Assembly (NCBI RefSeq): GCF_947255105.1
Contig: NZ_CAMYFP010000010.1
Coordinates: 1-56,131 of the forward strand
Reading direction: 5' to 3'
From: an uncultured Campylobacter sp.
GTDB lineage: Bacteria; Campylobacterota; Campylobacteria; Campylobacterales; Campylobacteraceae
Length of the DNA stretch: 56,131 nucleotides
Made by a program: the position numbers and the translations under genes. Under the pieces are notes generated by a model. The model saw nothing but the letters and a program-made list of their open reading frames with translations. It was not told the origin of the DNA and made no database searches. Shown here in pieces: positions 8,656-17,215 of this stretch; positions within the stretch are counted from its first letter, which is position 1; each line of letters opens with the position of its first letter.

Positions 8656-8687
8656 TTGTCAATTTATAACTAAATGTATGTTATAAT
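8656..8687 (+). promoter_or_regulatory. extended -10 promoter for the PAS genes
   Basis: TATAAT at 8682-8687 is preceded by TG one base upstream (TGTTATAAT), an extended -10 element. A TTGTCA at 8656-8661 is a weak -35 with 20-bp spacing. The ATG of the first PAS gene is about 30 bases downstream. Confidence 0.55.
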
Positions 8688-8719
8688 CATGATATTTTTT
8701 AATGTAAAGGATAGTTGCA

Positions 8720-9328
8720 ATGTCACGACCAATACCGATTGATGAAGAGATAGTTCTTGACCCAAAAGAGTATATCTACTCTACTACCGATACAAAGGGC
8801 ATTATAAGATATGGTAACAAATACTTTACCTTGATTAGTGGTTATGATTTTAGAGAGCTCATAAACCAACCTCACAATATCTTAAGACATCCAGATATGC
8901 CTCGCGTTGCCTTTAAATTGATGTGGGAAACGATACAAAAAGGCGGGACTTTTGTAGGTCTTGTAAAAAACTTAGCAAAAAGTGGTAAATATTACTGGGT
9001 TTTAGCGGAGATAGCACCCATCAAAGATAAAGATAGCGGCGAGATTGTTGGTTATGCTGCCTATAGAAGGGCTGCTCCAAAAGAAGCTGTAGCAAAGATA
9101 ATTCCTATTTATAAAGAGCTAGTTAGGATCGAAAAAGAGAACAATAACAGAATGGTAGAGAGTGAGAAATATCTACAAGATACCTTAGCAAGCTTGGGCA
9201 TGACCTATGATGAGTTTATCAAAAGTATCACAAAGTTAAGAGGCATTACAGCTCTATTTTTTGAGCTTATGAAGAAATTTTTTGAACATAAAAAAGAGGG
9301 AGAGAAGATTAACAATGAGTCAAGATAG
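8720..9328 (+). CDS. soluble PAS-domain energy-taxis protein, CetB/CetC-like (copy 1)
   Basis: A 202-residue protein with one N-terminal PAS domain (about residues 15-125) of the Aer/CetB class. The marker motifs are IDEEI, NILRHPDMPRVAFKLMWE, and GKYYWVLAEIAP. In Aer and CetB this PAS type binds FAD and senses redox state. The C-terminal third is charged and helical and lacks membrane segments or a methyl-accepting domain. In C. jejuni such proteins work with the membrane signalling partner CetA, and no cetA-like gene is adjacent here. The gene overlaps a close paralogue by 14 bases, showing a tandem duplication within one operon. Confidence 0.78.
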   Translation: MSRPIPIDEEIVLDPKEYIYSTTDTKGIIRYGNKYFTLISGYDFRELINQPHNILRHPDMPRVAFKLMWETIQKGGTFVGLVKNLAKSGKYYWVLAEIAPIKDKDSGEIVGYAAYRRAAPKEAVAKIIPIYKELVRIEKENNNRMVESEKYLQDTLASLGMTYDEFIKSITKLRGITALFFELMKKFFEHKKEGEKINNESR

Positions 9329-9905
9329 ACCAACTCCAGTTGATGAAGAGATAATTTTAGACGATAAAAGATATATAGTTTCAAAAACAGATGCCAAAGG
9401 TATCATCACTTATGGTAATCCTTACTTTGTGCAAATTAGTGGCTATAGTTTAGATGAGATGCTTGGCAAACCGCACAATATCATAAGACACCCAGATATG
9501 CCACGTGTTATATTTAGGATGATGTGGGATAGGATAAGCAAGGGCGAAAATATAGTAGCAATTGTAAAAAATATGGCAAAAAGTGGCAAATATTACTGGG
9601 TTATGACAGAATTTGAGCCAAAAAGAGATGAACATGGCGATATCATAGAGCACACAGCCTACAGAAAAGCAGCTCCTAAAAAGGCAGTTGAGGCGATGAT
9701 TCCACTCTATAGCAAGCTTCTTGAGATAGAAAAACTAACAGGTAGTATGGATGCTAGTTTTGACTGCTTGAAAGACTTTTTAGGGAGTAAAAAACTAACT
9801 TATGATGAGTATATAAGTAGTTTAGTTGATGATAAACAGTTTAAAAACTTTTTTGTATCTATAAAGAAAATATTTAGATCAAAAAACCCTAGAGAGGAAA
9901 TTTAG
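9315..9905 (+). CDS. soluble PAS-domain energy-taxis protein, CetB/CetC-like (copy 2)
   Basis: A 196-residue paralogue of the preceding gene with the same PAS motifs (VDEEI, NIIRHPDMPRVIFRMMWD, GKYYWVMTEFEP) and a divergent charged helical tail. I chose ATG 9315 because GGGAGAGAAG stands just upstream and the protein then aligns with copy 1 from its first residues. An earlier ATG at 9282 would add an unrelated tail. The PAS halves are much more similar than the C-terminal tails, which suggests the two copies share a ligand but differ in partner. A terminator-like hairpin overlaps the stop codon. Confidence 0.78.
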   Translation: MSQDRPTPVDEEIILDDKRYIVSKTDAKGIITYGNPYFVQISGYSLDEMLGKPHNIIRHPDMPRVIFRMMWDRISKGENIVAIVKNMAKSGKYYWVMTEFEPKRDEHGDIIEHTAYRKAAPKKAVEAMIPLYSKLLEIEKLTGSMDASFDCLKDFLGSKKLTYDEYISSLVDDKQFKNFFVSIKKIFRSKNPREEI

Positions 9906-9914
9906 CCTCTCTAG
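9889..9914 (+). terminator. hairpin terminator after the PAS genes
   Basis: CTAGAGAGG and CCTCTCTAG form a perfect 9-bp stem around an 8-base loop that contains the stop codon of the second PAS gene. TTACTTTTT follows, giving a short U-rich tail. Confidence 0.7.
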
Positions 9915-10028
9915 TTACTTTTTGCTACCTACGACTTTAATTATCATTAAATTTATTTGTAACATTTAAATTTTACCTTTTACAAAGTCTAAATTTTATA
10001 CCATTTATCAAAACTACAAGGAGAGGCT

Positions 10029-11678
10029 ATGAAAGCGAGCGATCTTTTTGTAAAGGCTCTTGAAAATGAAGATGTAGAGTATATTTTTGGGCTTCCAGGA
10101 GAGGAAAATTTAGATTTTTTAGACTCACTTAGAAAATCTTCCAAAATCAAACTTATCATAACAAGGCATGAGCAAGCAGCGGGATTTATGGCGGCTACTT
10201 ATGGCAGACTTACAGGCAAAGTTGGAGTTTGTTTTTCTACTTTAGGGCCTGGTGCTACCAACCTTGTTACAGCAGCAGCTTATGCCCAACTTGGTGGCAT
10301 GCCAATGCTTATGATAACAGGCCAAAAACCTATCAAAAAGTCAAAGCAGGGACGATTTCAGATAATTGACACTGTTAGCATGCTAAGACCACTTACAAAA
10401 TATGCTAAGCAGATTGTAAATAGCAACAATATAGCAGCCACCATCAGAGAGGCTTTTAAGATAGCAACGACAGAGCGTCAAGGCGCTGTTCATATAGAGC
10501 TTCCAGAAGATATAGCAACAGAAGAGATTGACCATCCGCTCTATCCAGTTCATAAGATAGTCTATCCAAAGGCTACAAAAAGCACTATTTGTCAAGCTAT
10601 AGAGATGATAGAGAGTGCAAAACATCCGCTTCTTATGATAGGTGCTGGAGCTAACCGCACAAATATGGGTGACGAGCTTTTAAATTTTGTAGAAAAGACT
10701 GGAATTCCATTTTTTACTACTCAGATGGGCAAGGGAGTTATAGATGAGGATCATGAGCTTTGCCTAAGAACAGCGGCACTTTCTAAAGATGATTTTATAC
10801 ATTGTGCGATAGAAAGAGCAGATCTCATCATCAACATAGGATATGACGCCACTGAAAAACCACCATTTTTTATGCAAAATAGAGCCGACGCAACCAAAGT
10901 AATACATCTAAATTTCTATCCATCAGAGGTTGATGATACCTATTTTCCGCAACTTGACGTGCTTGGGGATTTGTGTATAAATTTAAAACGTATCTCTAAA
11001 AATATAAAAGTGCAAGCTCATTGGGATTTTGACTACTTTAAAAAGATGTCAGTTGAGATAAAGACACGCCTTAACAAATACTTTGGCGATGATAGATTCC
11101 CAATCCTGCCACAACGTGTTGTTAGGATCATAAGAGAGGCTATGAAGGCAAGTGATATTGTGGCTTTGGATAATGGTATGTATAAAATTTGGTTTGCTAG
11201 AAACTATAGTTGCAAAGCTCCAAATACACTTCTTTTGGATAATGCACTTGCTACGATGGGTGCAGGGTTGCCATCGGCAATTGCAGCAAAGATTGTCTAT
11301 CCTAACAAAAAAGTCATTGCAGTTTGTGGAGATGGTGGATTTATGATGAACTCACAAGAGATAGAGACTGCAATAAGGCTAAATTTAGACCTAGTTATCG
11401 TCATATTAAACGACAATGCTTACGGCATGATTAAATGGAAGCAAAAAGGCATGGGACTTGCAGACTTTGGACTAGACTATAACAATCCAGACTTTGTGAT
11501 GTATGCCAACAGCTATGGCGCAAAGGGATATAGACCAAAAAGTTGTAGTGAATTTAAGAGTATTTTAGAAGATGTGCTAGAGAAAAAGGGAGTTCATCTT
11601 ATAGACTTGGCAGTTGATTACTCTTTAAATCACAAGATATTAAATGAAATTTTAGCAAACAAAACTTGCTTAGTTTAA
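10029..11678 (+). CDS. ThDP-dependent enzyme, acetolactate synthase (AlsS)-like
   Basis: A 549-residue enzyme with the three-domain layout of the acetolactate synthase/pyruvate oxidase family. Glu48 in TRHEQAAGF is the expected cofactor-activating glutamate, LGPGATNL follows in the N-terminal domain, and the C-terminal ThDP/Mg motif begins at G434-D-G and ends at NDNAYG. The length and the absence of an adjacent small regulatory subunit fit a catabolic AlsS-type enzyme or a related alpha-keto or alpha-diketone acting lyase more than biosynthetic IlvB. It is followed by an aldehyde dehydrogenase 10 bases on and then by luxS, an unusual grouping. The physiological substrate is uncertain. Confidence 0.75.
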   Translation: MKASDLFVKALENEDVEYIFGLPGEENLDFLDSLRKSSKIKLIITRHEQAAGFMAATYGRLTGKVGVCFSTLGPGATNLVTAAAYAQLGGMPMLMITGQKPIKKSKQGRFQIIDTVSMLRPLTKYAKQIVNSNNIAATIREAFKIATTERQGAVHIELPEDIATEEIDHPLYPVHKIVYPKATKSTICQAIEMIESAKHPLLMIGAGANRTNMGDELLNFVEKTGIPFFTTQMGKGVIDEDHELCLRTAALSKDDFIHCAIERADLIINIGYDATEKPPFFMQNRADATKVIHLNFYPSEVDDTYFPQLDVLGDLCINLKRISKNIKVQAHWDFDYFKKMSVEIKTRLNKYFGDDRFPILPQRVVRIIREAMKASDIVALDNGMYKIWFARNYSCKAPNTLLLDNALATMGAGLPSAIAAKIVYPNKKVIAVCGDGGFMMNSQEIETAIRLNLDLVIVILNDNAYGMIKWKQKGMGLADFGLDYNNPDFVMYANSYGAKGYRPKSCSEFKSILEDVLEKKGVHLIDLAVDYSLNHKILNEILANKTCLV

Positions 11679-11688
11679 AGGAGAGAAG

Positions 11689-13080
11689 ATGAAGCAGTTA
11701 GAGGTATTTTCGCCATTTGACGGACATAAGATTTCAGAGGTTAAATTATCGAGCAAAGATGAGGTGCTAGCCGCTTTAGACAGAGCTTATGAGATTTTTA
11801 ACGACTATGATAAAAGGCTAAAGAAATTTGAGATTATTGAGATTTTAAATAGAGCCATAGAGATTATCCAAAGGGATAAAGAGGAGATTATTGAGATTGC
11901 AACTAGCGAGGGCGGCAAGCCATATATAGATAGTAAAATAGAGGTTGAAAGAGGGATAGATGGTATAAAAGTAGCGATCTCTTATCTTGAGCAAATGGGC
12001 GGCAAAGAGATTGCTATGGGACATACTAGAAGTTCAGCCAACCGCTTGGCTTATACATTCAAAGAGCCACTTGGAGTTGTAGTTTCTATCAGTGCATTTA
12101 ACCATCCATTTAATCTTGCCATTCATCAAGTTATCCCTGCCATTGCTGTTGGTTGCCCAGTTATCATTAGACCAGCTTCAAAAACACCACTTAGCGCATT
12201 TAAACTAATAGAAATTCTCAAAGAAGCAGGACTTCCAGATGGCTATGCAACAGCTATTGCTTGCGATAAAGAAAGTGCTGCAGCGCTAGTTAGTAGCCCA
12301 AAAGTTGCATTTTTTAGCTTTATTGGTTCGGCAAAAGTTGGTTGGGAGCTAAAAAGAAAGCTTCACGATGGCGTAAGATCTGCTTTAGAGCATGGAGGAG
12401 TTGCACCTGTTATAGTAGAAAAAGATGCAAATTTAGATGAAGTTTTACCACTGCTATTAAAAGGTGGTTTTTATCACGCCGGACAGGTTTGTGTCTCTGT
12501 TCAAAGAGTCTATGCTCATAAAGATATTGCAAAAGAGTTGGCAAAAAGACTTGCACAGATGGCTTCCAAACTAAAGGTTGGCGATCCTATGTTAAAAGAG
12601 ACTGAAGTTGGTCCACTTATTAGCGACAAGGAGATTCAAAGAGTTAGTTCGTGGGTTGATGAGTCCATCAAAAATGGCGCAGAGCTTCTTTGTGGCGGAG
12701 AGCGACTTGGAGAGAGTTGCTATAAACCAACTGTCCTTTTCAATCCAAAAGATAGCGACACCATCTCACAAAAAGAGGTTTTTGGTCCTGTGGTTTGCGT
12801 CTATTCTTACAATGATATTGATGAGGCGATAAAAAGAGCCAATAGTCTAGATGTTAGTTTTCAATCAGCTGTCTTTAGCAACAACATAAATAGTTGCCTA
12901 AGAGCTGTAAAAAGACTCAACGCAACAGCAGTTATGGTAAATGATCACACAGCATTTAGGGTTGATTGGATGCCATTTGGTGGCGCAAAGAGCTCAGGTA
13001 TTGGAGTCGGCGGTATCAACTACTCAATGGATGAGATGAGCAACACCAAGCTAATGGTTATAAAGTCAAAAGAGCTTTAA
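11689..13080 (+). CDS. NAD(P)-dependent aldehyde dehydrogenase
   Basis: A 463-residue ALDH-superfamily enzyme oxidising an aldehyde to its acid. Catalytic residues are visible: Asn138 (in SAFNHPFN), general base Glu234 (in LEHGGVAP) and nucleophile Cys268 (in HAGQVCVS), followed by the FGPVVCVY and PFGGAKSSG motifs. The GQVCVSVQRV sequence resembles lactaldehyde/phosphonoacetaldehyde dehydrogenase-like members more than succinate-semialdehyde dehydrogenases. It is in an operon between a ThDP enzyme and luxS, with a GGAGAG ribosome binding site. A pathway product of the ThDP enzyme is the most natural substrate, but this is inferred. Confidence 0.85.
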   Translation: MKQLEVFSPFDGHKISEVKLSSKDEVLAALDRAYEIFNDYDKRLKKFEIIEILNRAIEIIQRDKEEIIEIATSEGGKPYIDSKIEVERGIDGIKVAISYLEQMGGKEIAMGHTRSSANRLAYTFKEPLGVVVSISAFNHPFNLAIHQVIPAIAVGCPVIIRPASKTPLSAFKLIEILKEAGLPDGYATAIACDKESAAALVSSPKVAFFSFIGSAKVGWELKRKLHDGVRSALEHGGVAPVIVEKDANLDEVLPLLLKGGFYHAGQVCVSVQRVYAHKDIAKELAKRLAQMASKLKVGDPMLKETEVGPLISDKEIQRVSSWVDESIKNGAELLCGGERLGESCYKPTVLFNPKDSDTISQKEVFGPVVCVYSYNDIDEAIKRANSLDVSFQSAVFSNNINSCLRAVKRLNATAVMVNDHTAFRVDWMPFGGAKSSGIGVGGINYSMDEMSNTKLMVIKSKEL

Positions 13081-13096
13081 ATTCAAAGGAGAGTTT

Positions 13097-13582
13097 ATGC
13101 CGCTACTTGAGAGTTTTACTATCGATCACACTAAAATGCCAGCGCCATCTCTTAGGCTTGCCAAAACTCTTTCTACACCAAAGGGCGATAAGATTTCGGT
13201 TTATGATATGAGATTTTGCAAGCCAAATTTCAAGATGATGCCATCAAAAGGGCTTCATACGTTAGAACATCTCTTTGCTGGATTTATGAGAGAGTTTTTA
13301 AACAATGTTATCATTATAGATATCTCGCCGATGGGTTGTAGGACGGGTTTTTATATGAGTGTGATAGGCAGGCCAAATTTAGAAGAGATAAAAAGTGCTT
13401 GGATGAAAAGTATGCAAAGTGTTTTGGCTACTACCACAATCCCAGAGGCAAACAAATTTCAGTGTGGAAGTTGCAAAATGCATTCACTAAAAGAGGCAAA
13501 GCAGATAGCAAATGAGCTACTTCAAAGTGAGATTGTTTTGTTGGATAGTGATACTTTGCGACTTGATGGGCTGAGGGGCTAG
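13097..13582 (+). CDS. luxS: S-ribosylhomocysteine lyase LuxS
   Basis: A 161-residue metalloenzyme that cleaves S-ribosylhomocysteine to homocysteine and DPD, the precursor of autoinducer-2, in the activated methyl cycle. The metal ligands are the H54-T-L-E57-H58 motif and Cys126 in CGSCKMHS. The catalytic cysteine lies in the MGCRTGFYMS segment (Cys81). The length is normal for LuxS. It lies 16 bases after the aldehyde dehydrogenase with its own GGAGAG site, which implies cotranscription with the ThDP enzyme and ALDH genes. Confidence 0.95.
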   Translation: MPLLESFTIDHTKMPAPSLRLAKTLSTPKGDKISVYDMRFCKPNFKMMPSKGLHTLEHLFAGFMREFLNNVIIIDISPMGCRTGFYMSVIGRPNLEEIKSAWMKSMQSVLATTTIPEANKFQCGSCKMHSLKEAKQIANELLQSEIVLLDSDTLRLDGLRG

Positions 13583-13603
13583 GAGAGTTATTTGTTCTCT
13601 CCT
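13581..13603. terminator. hairpin between convergent luxS and small membrane gene
   Basis: AGGAGAG at 13581-13587 pairs perfectly with CTCTCCT at 13597-13603. It sits where the luxS stop meets the stop of the convergent small gene and could serve both strands. There is no long T-run, so strength is uncertain. Confidence 0.45.
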
Positions 13604-13836
13604 CCAACCTCTCTCATAAGTTTTTCCTGTCTATTTTCACCAGGCTTTAAATTTCTTGTTTTGACGGTGTCTTTTAGGCTATCATATGCCTCGCCCCAAA
13701 CACCCTCTTCTTTTTGTGTTTGATGTTCTGGGATTGGGTTTTGGGCTCTGATAGCCTCTTTTTGTGCATGCGAATTATAAAAAAACATAATGGCAGCAGC
13801 AACAATTATTATAAAAATTATCTTATCGAAACTCAT
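13588..13836 (-). CDS. small membrane-anchored protein of unknown function
   Basis: An 82-residue protein with one N-terminal membrane helix (about residues 4-20) and a hydrophilic, glutamate/lysine-rich tail. The ATG is preceded by a good AGGAG site, which supports it as a real gene. It is convergent to luxS and divergent from fumC. I do not recognise the family. The layout (short helix, then a charged tail predicted to be mostly helical or disordered) suggests an inner-membrane anchored accessory protein. Confidence 0.6.
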   Translation of the reverse strand: MSFDKIIFIIIVAAAIMFFYNSHAQKEAIRAQNPIPEHQTQKEEGVWGEAYDSLKDTVKTRNLKPGENRQEKLMREVGGENK

Positions 13837-13988
13837 TTTTTCTCCTAAATTTTCTGATTATTATATCAAAAAAGCAATATAAACCAATATCGTACTATCT
13901 ACTTTTTAAAGTATAAAAAGATTTATTGTTGTTTTGGTTGCTAAAACTAGGTTTTGTAAAACAAATTGGTTTATTTGACATATTTTTA

Positions 13989-13994
13989 TATAAT
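13989..13994 (+). promoter_or_regulatory. -10 box of fumC
   Basis: TATAAT lies 24 bases upstream of the fumC ATG. A TTGACA at 13975-13980 is only 8 bases away and cannot be its -35 box, so the upstream element is unclear. Confidence 0.4.
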
Positions 13995-14018
13995 TTTACA
14001 AACACTGAAGGAGATGTT

Positions 14019-15410
14019 ATGGAATACAGAGTAGAAAAAGACACAATGGGTGAAGTTAAAGTTCCAAAAGATCGCTATTGGGGCGCTCAAACAGAAAGGA
14101 GCTTTGAGAATTTTAAAATCGGCGTTGAAAAAATGCCACCAGAGCTTATAAAAGCCTTTGCTATGCTTAAAAGATCGGTCGCAAAAGTAAATAATAGTCT
14201 AAAAAAACTTGACGATGAGAAGACGAAAGCCATTGTAAAGGCTTGCGATGAGATCATAAATGGAGATTTGAAAGATGAGTTTCCACTAGCCATTTGGCAA
14301 ACTGGAAGTGGAACGCAGACAAATATGAATTTAAATGAGGTTATAGCAAATAGGGCAAGTGAGATTTTGGGCGCTGATTTTAGAGTTGAAAAGAAAATTC
14401 ATCCAAATGACCATGTCAATATGAGTCAAAGCTCAAACGACACCTTCCCAACTGCAATGCATATCGTTTCTGTTTTGGAGATAGAAAATAACCTTTTGCC
14501 ATCTTTAAATGAGCTTAAAGAGTCGTTTTTGAAAAAGGAAAATGAGTTTAAAGATATTGTAAAAATCGGCAGAACTCATCTTCAAGATGCTACACCTTTA
14601 ACTTTGGGACAGGAATTTAGCGGATATAGATCAATGCTTGAACACTCTTTTTCACAGATTAAAAGAAGCTTAGATGACTTAAGAGAGTTAGCAATTGGCG
14701 GCACTGCTGTTGGAACTGGAATAAATGCCCACCCAAAACTTGGCGAGCTTGTAAGCAAGGAGCTTAGCGAGTTTAGCGGACATAAATTTATAAGCAGTCC
14801 AAATAAATTTCACGCACTAACTAGTTATGATGGAGTTGTTTTTGCAAGCGGTGCGTTAAATGCCTTGGCTGCAAATCTGATGAAGATAGCAAACGATATT
14901 AGGCTTTTGGGAAGTGGTCCGAGATGTGGCATTGGCGAGATAAGTTTGCCAGCAAATGAACCAGGAAGTTCGATTATGCCAGGAAAGGTCAATCCTACTC
15001 AGTGTGAAGCTCTTACTATGGTTGCGGTGCAAGTTCATGGCAATCACTCATCAATCGCATTTGCCGCAAGTCAGGGCAATTTTGAGCTAAATGTTTATAA
15101 GCCAGTTATCATATATAACTTTTTACAATCAATCAGACTTTTAAGTGATGCGATGAAGAGCTTTAAGATTCACTGCGTTGATGGAATAACTCCAAATTTA
15201 GAGAAGATTAACTCAAATTTAAACAACTCTTTAATGCTAGTAACTGCTCTAAATCCTTATATAGGATATGAAAAGGCAGCTCTTGTTGCAAAAACAGCTT
15301 TCAATGAAAATTTAAGCTTAAAAGAGGCAGTAGTTAAACTTGGATTTTTAACAGCTGATGAGTTTGATAGATATGTCATCCCAAAAGAGATGGTTCATCC
15401 AAAAAAATAG
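14019..15410 (+). CDS. fumC: class II fumarate hydratase FumC
   Basis: A 463-residue fumarase interconverting fumarate and malate without an Fe-S cluster. It starts with the YWGAQTERS motif common to FumC/AspA enzymes, has SSNDTFP and IGRTHLQDATPLTLGQE, and carries the superfamily signature GSSIMPGKVNPTQCE, where FumC has T-Q-C after the proline. I chose ATG 14019 because GAAGGAGAT precedes it. A longer frame from 13926 would add 31 residues across the promoter. It faces the aspA-dcuA unit from the other strand; together these link aspartate, fumarate and malate. Confidence 0.93.
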   Translation: MEYRVEKDTMGEVKVPKDRYWGAQTERSFENFKIGVEKMPPELIKAFAMLKRSVAKVNNSLKKLDDEKTKAIVKACDEIINGDLKDEFPLAIWQTGSGTQTNMNLNEVIANRASEILGADFRVEKKIHPNDHVNMSQSSNDTFPTAMHIVSVLEIENNLLPSLNELKESFLKKENEFKDIVKIGRTHLQDATPLTLGQEFSGYRSMLEHSFSQIKRSLDDLRELAIGGTAVGTGINAHPKLGELVSKELSEFSGHKFISSPNKFHALTSYDGVVFASGALNALAANLMKIANDIRLLGSGPRCGIGEISLPANEPGSSIMPGKVNPTQCEALTMVAVQVHGNHSSIAFAASQGNFELNVYKPVIIYNFLQSIRLLSDAMKSFKIHCVDGITPNLEKINSNLNNSLMLVTALNPYIGYEKAALVAKTAFNENLSLKEAVVKLGFLTADEFDRYVIPKEMVHPKK

Positions 15411-15429
15411 ATAAATTTAGACTCAAGTG

Positions 15430-15475
15430 ATTACACTTTTAATTTTTACTAGTTAAAAGTGTAATTTCATTTTTA
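15430..15475 (+). terminator. rho-independent terminator of fumC
   Basis: A 13-bp perfect stem (ATTACACTTTTAA with its complement ending at 15465) around a 10-base loop is followed by a T-rich run (TTTCATTTTT). The position just after fumC fits a terminator. Confidence 0.8.
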
Positions 15476-15663
15476 GTAATTACTTCTGCTTCTAATATCT
15501 TTGAGTAACTAGTTTCTCTTTTTATCGTTATATTATAGTTATAAATAACTTGCTTATTTTTCTTAAAAATCCCATCAGCAAACTAAAATAAAATGCGAAA
15601 CAGATTAAAACAGGCTAAATTTTTATATGCTATATTTAAAAATATTTTGATTGAAATTTAAAG

Positions 15664-15698
15664 TAGAATTAGTTGGGAAAAAATCCCAACTAATTCTA
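15664..15698 (-). terminator. hairpin terminator of dcuA
   Basis: A 15-bp perfect inverted repeat (TAGAATTAGTTGGGA and its complement) with a 5-base loop overlaps the dcuA stop codon at 15696-15698. The U-tract on the minus strand is short, but the long stem at the gene end supports termination or mRNA 3'-end protection. Confidence 0.65.
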
Positions 15699-17189
15699 AA
15701 GTAGAACTGGTGCTAAGATAAAGCCAAAAGCTACTGAGAAGGCAATTGCCAAAACACCAGGCAAGAAGAATGGGTGGTTAAATACATATTTTCCAATTCT
15801 TGTTGTTCCTGTATCGTCCATTTGAACTGCACCTAGAAGTGTAGGATATGTTGGTAGAACAAATAGTGCTGAAACAGCAGCAAATGAAGCAACCAAGATA
15901 TAAGCATCACCATTGTTTGTTGCACTTAGTCCAAGAGCAACTATAACAGTAGGAATCAATGCTTTTGCAGTTGCTGCTTGTGAGTAAAGAAGCATACTTG
16001 CAAGAAAGAGTGCAACTGACAATAAAACAGGATACTCTTTTACCAAGTTTCCTGCCAAGCCCTTAATCTCTTCAGTGTGATTTGATACAAATGTATCTCC
16101 AAGCCAAGCGACACCCAAAACGCATATGCACGCTGTCATACCACTTCTAAATGTGCTTTGAACAGGAATTTTATTAACATCAATTTTACAAATCATAACT
16201 ATCAACGCGCCAATAATTAGCATAAAACTCATAATAGCGCCATCTCTTGCTAGGGTAAGAGATTTTACAGGTTTGCTTTTATCTTCTACATATTTTACGC
16301 CTGTATTTTTATCTGTTGATATTTTTATGCTAGGATTTGCCGCTACTATTTCATCAAATTTAGCTGTATCTTTGCTTTGATACACCTTTTCATATCCTGT
16401 TACATAGCTTGGTTTTATTATTGCTACATTTTTGCTTATAGCTGTTGCATAAAATACTACCGCTATAATTCCGATGAAAAATATCAAAACTGAAGTTTTA
16501 GCACCTTTTGGAAGCTCTTTATAGTTACCCTCTTTTTGTGGAGCTGCAACTAGACCTTCTTTAAGTCTCTCTTGATAAACAGGATCTTTATCTAGATCTT
16601 GTTTCCATAGAAAGTTCATTAGAAGGGCTGTTACCATACAACCTGCAAATGTTGTTGGAATCCAGATAGCTAGAAGTATTGGATAAGAAATTCCAAGTCC
16701 GCCAAGTGCCATGTTACCAGCCATAAAGATAACCGCAGCTGATACAGGGCTTGCTGTAATTGCTATTTGTGAAGAAACAACAGCGATTGATAATGGAACT
16801 GAAGGCTTGATGTTTTGTCCCTTTGCAACCTCTGAAATAACAGGAATCATTGAAAACGCTGTGTGACCTGTTCCTGCAAAGATAGTCAAAAGATATGTTA
16901 CTGTTGGGGCTAAAAAGTTGATATATTTTGGATTTTTGCGAAGAATTTTCTCGGCAATTTGAACTAAATAGTCAAGCCCGCCTGCAACTTGCATCGCACC
17001 TATTGCTGAAATAACAGATGCAATAATTAAAATAACATCCCAAGGAATGCTTCCAGCTTTTAAACCAAGCATTGTCAAAATTACAACACCAAGACCACCT
17101 GCGTAGCCTATACCGATGCCGCCTAATTTGACACCTATAAAAATCGCTCCAAGAAGAACGATTATTTCTAAAATAAGCATGAAGTCCAT
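15696..17189 (-). CDS. dcuA: anaerobic C4-dicarboxylate transporter, DcuA/DcuB family
   Basis: A 497-residue inner-membrane transporter with about ten helices that exchanges aspartate, fumarate, malate and succinate during anaerobic growth. Typical Dcu sequences are visible, such as FAGTGHTAFSMIPVI near residue 104 and PTYPTLLGAVQMDDTGTTRIG near the C-terminus. It is about 50-60 residues longer than classical DcuA/DcuB proteins (around 430-450). The excess is a hydrophilic, lysine-rich segment at about residues 254-312 between two helices. It lies downstream of aspA on the same strand, separated by a terminator-like hairpin, so its expression is probably partly read-through from aspA. DcuA is preferred over DcuB because of the aspA linkage. 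Confidence 0.85.
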   Translation of the reverse strand: MDFMLILEIIVLLGAIFIGVKLGGIGIGYAGGLGVVILTMLGLKAGSIPWDVILIIASVISAIGAMQVAGGLDYLVQIAEKILRKNPKYINFLAPTVTYLLTIFAGTGHTAFSMIPVISEVAKGQNIKPSVPLSIAVVSSQIAITASPVSAAVIFMAGNMALGGLGISYPILLAIWIPTTFAGCMVTALLMNFLWKQDLDKDPVYQERLKEGLVAAPQKEGNYKELPKGAKTSVLIFFIGIIAVVFYATAISKNVAIIKPSYVTGYEKVYQSKDTAKFDEIVAANPSIKISTDKNTGVKYVEDKSKPVKSLTLARDGAIMSFMLIIGALIVMICKIDVNKIPVQSTFRSGMTACICVLGVAWLGDTFVSNHTEEIKGLAGNLVKEYPVLLSVALFLASMLLYSQAATAKALIPTVIVALGLSATNNGDAYILVASFAAVSALFVLPTYPTLLGAVQMDDTGTTRIGKYVFNHPFFLPGVLAIAFSVAFGFILAPVLL

Positions 17190-17215
17190 AAAAACCCCTT
17201 TTTTAAATTTTGCTT

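Noticed and set aside
10029..11678. Biosynthetic acetolactate synthase IlvB
   Set aside because: No ilvH small subunit follows, and the neighbours are an aldehyde dehydrogenase and luxS rather than branched-chain amino acid genes.
13926..14018. Longer start for fumC
   Set aside because: The added 31 residues span the -10 box and have no similarity to fumarases; the ATG at 14019 has a clear GAAGGAG site.
15430..15698. Pair of hairpins as ends of an insertion sequence
   Set aside because: The two dyads are unrelated in sequence and each fits a terminator of the convergent fumC and dcuA genes.
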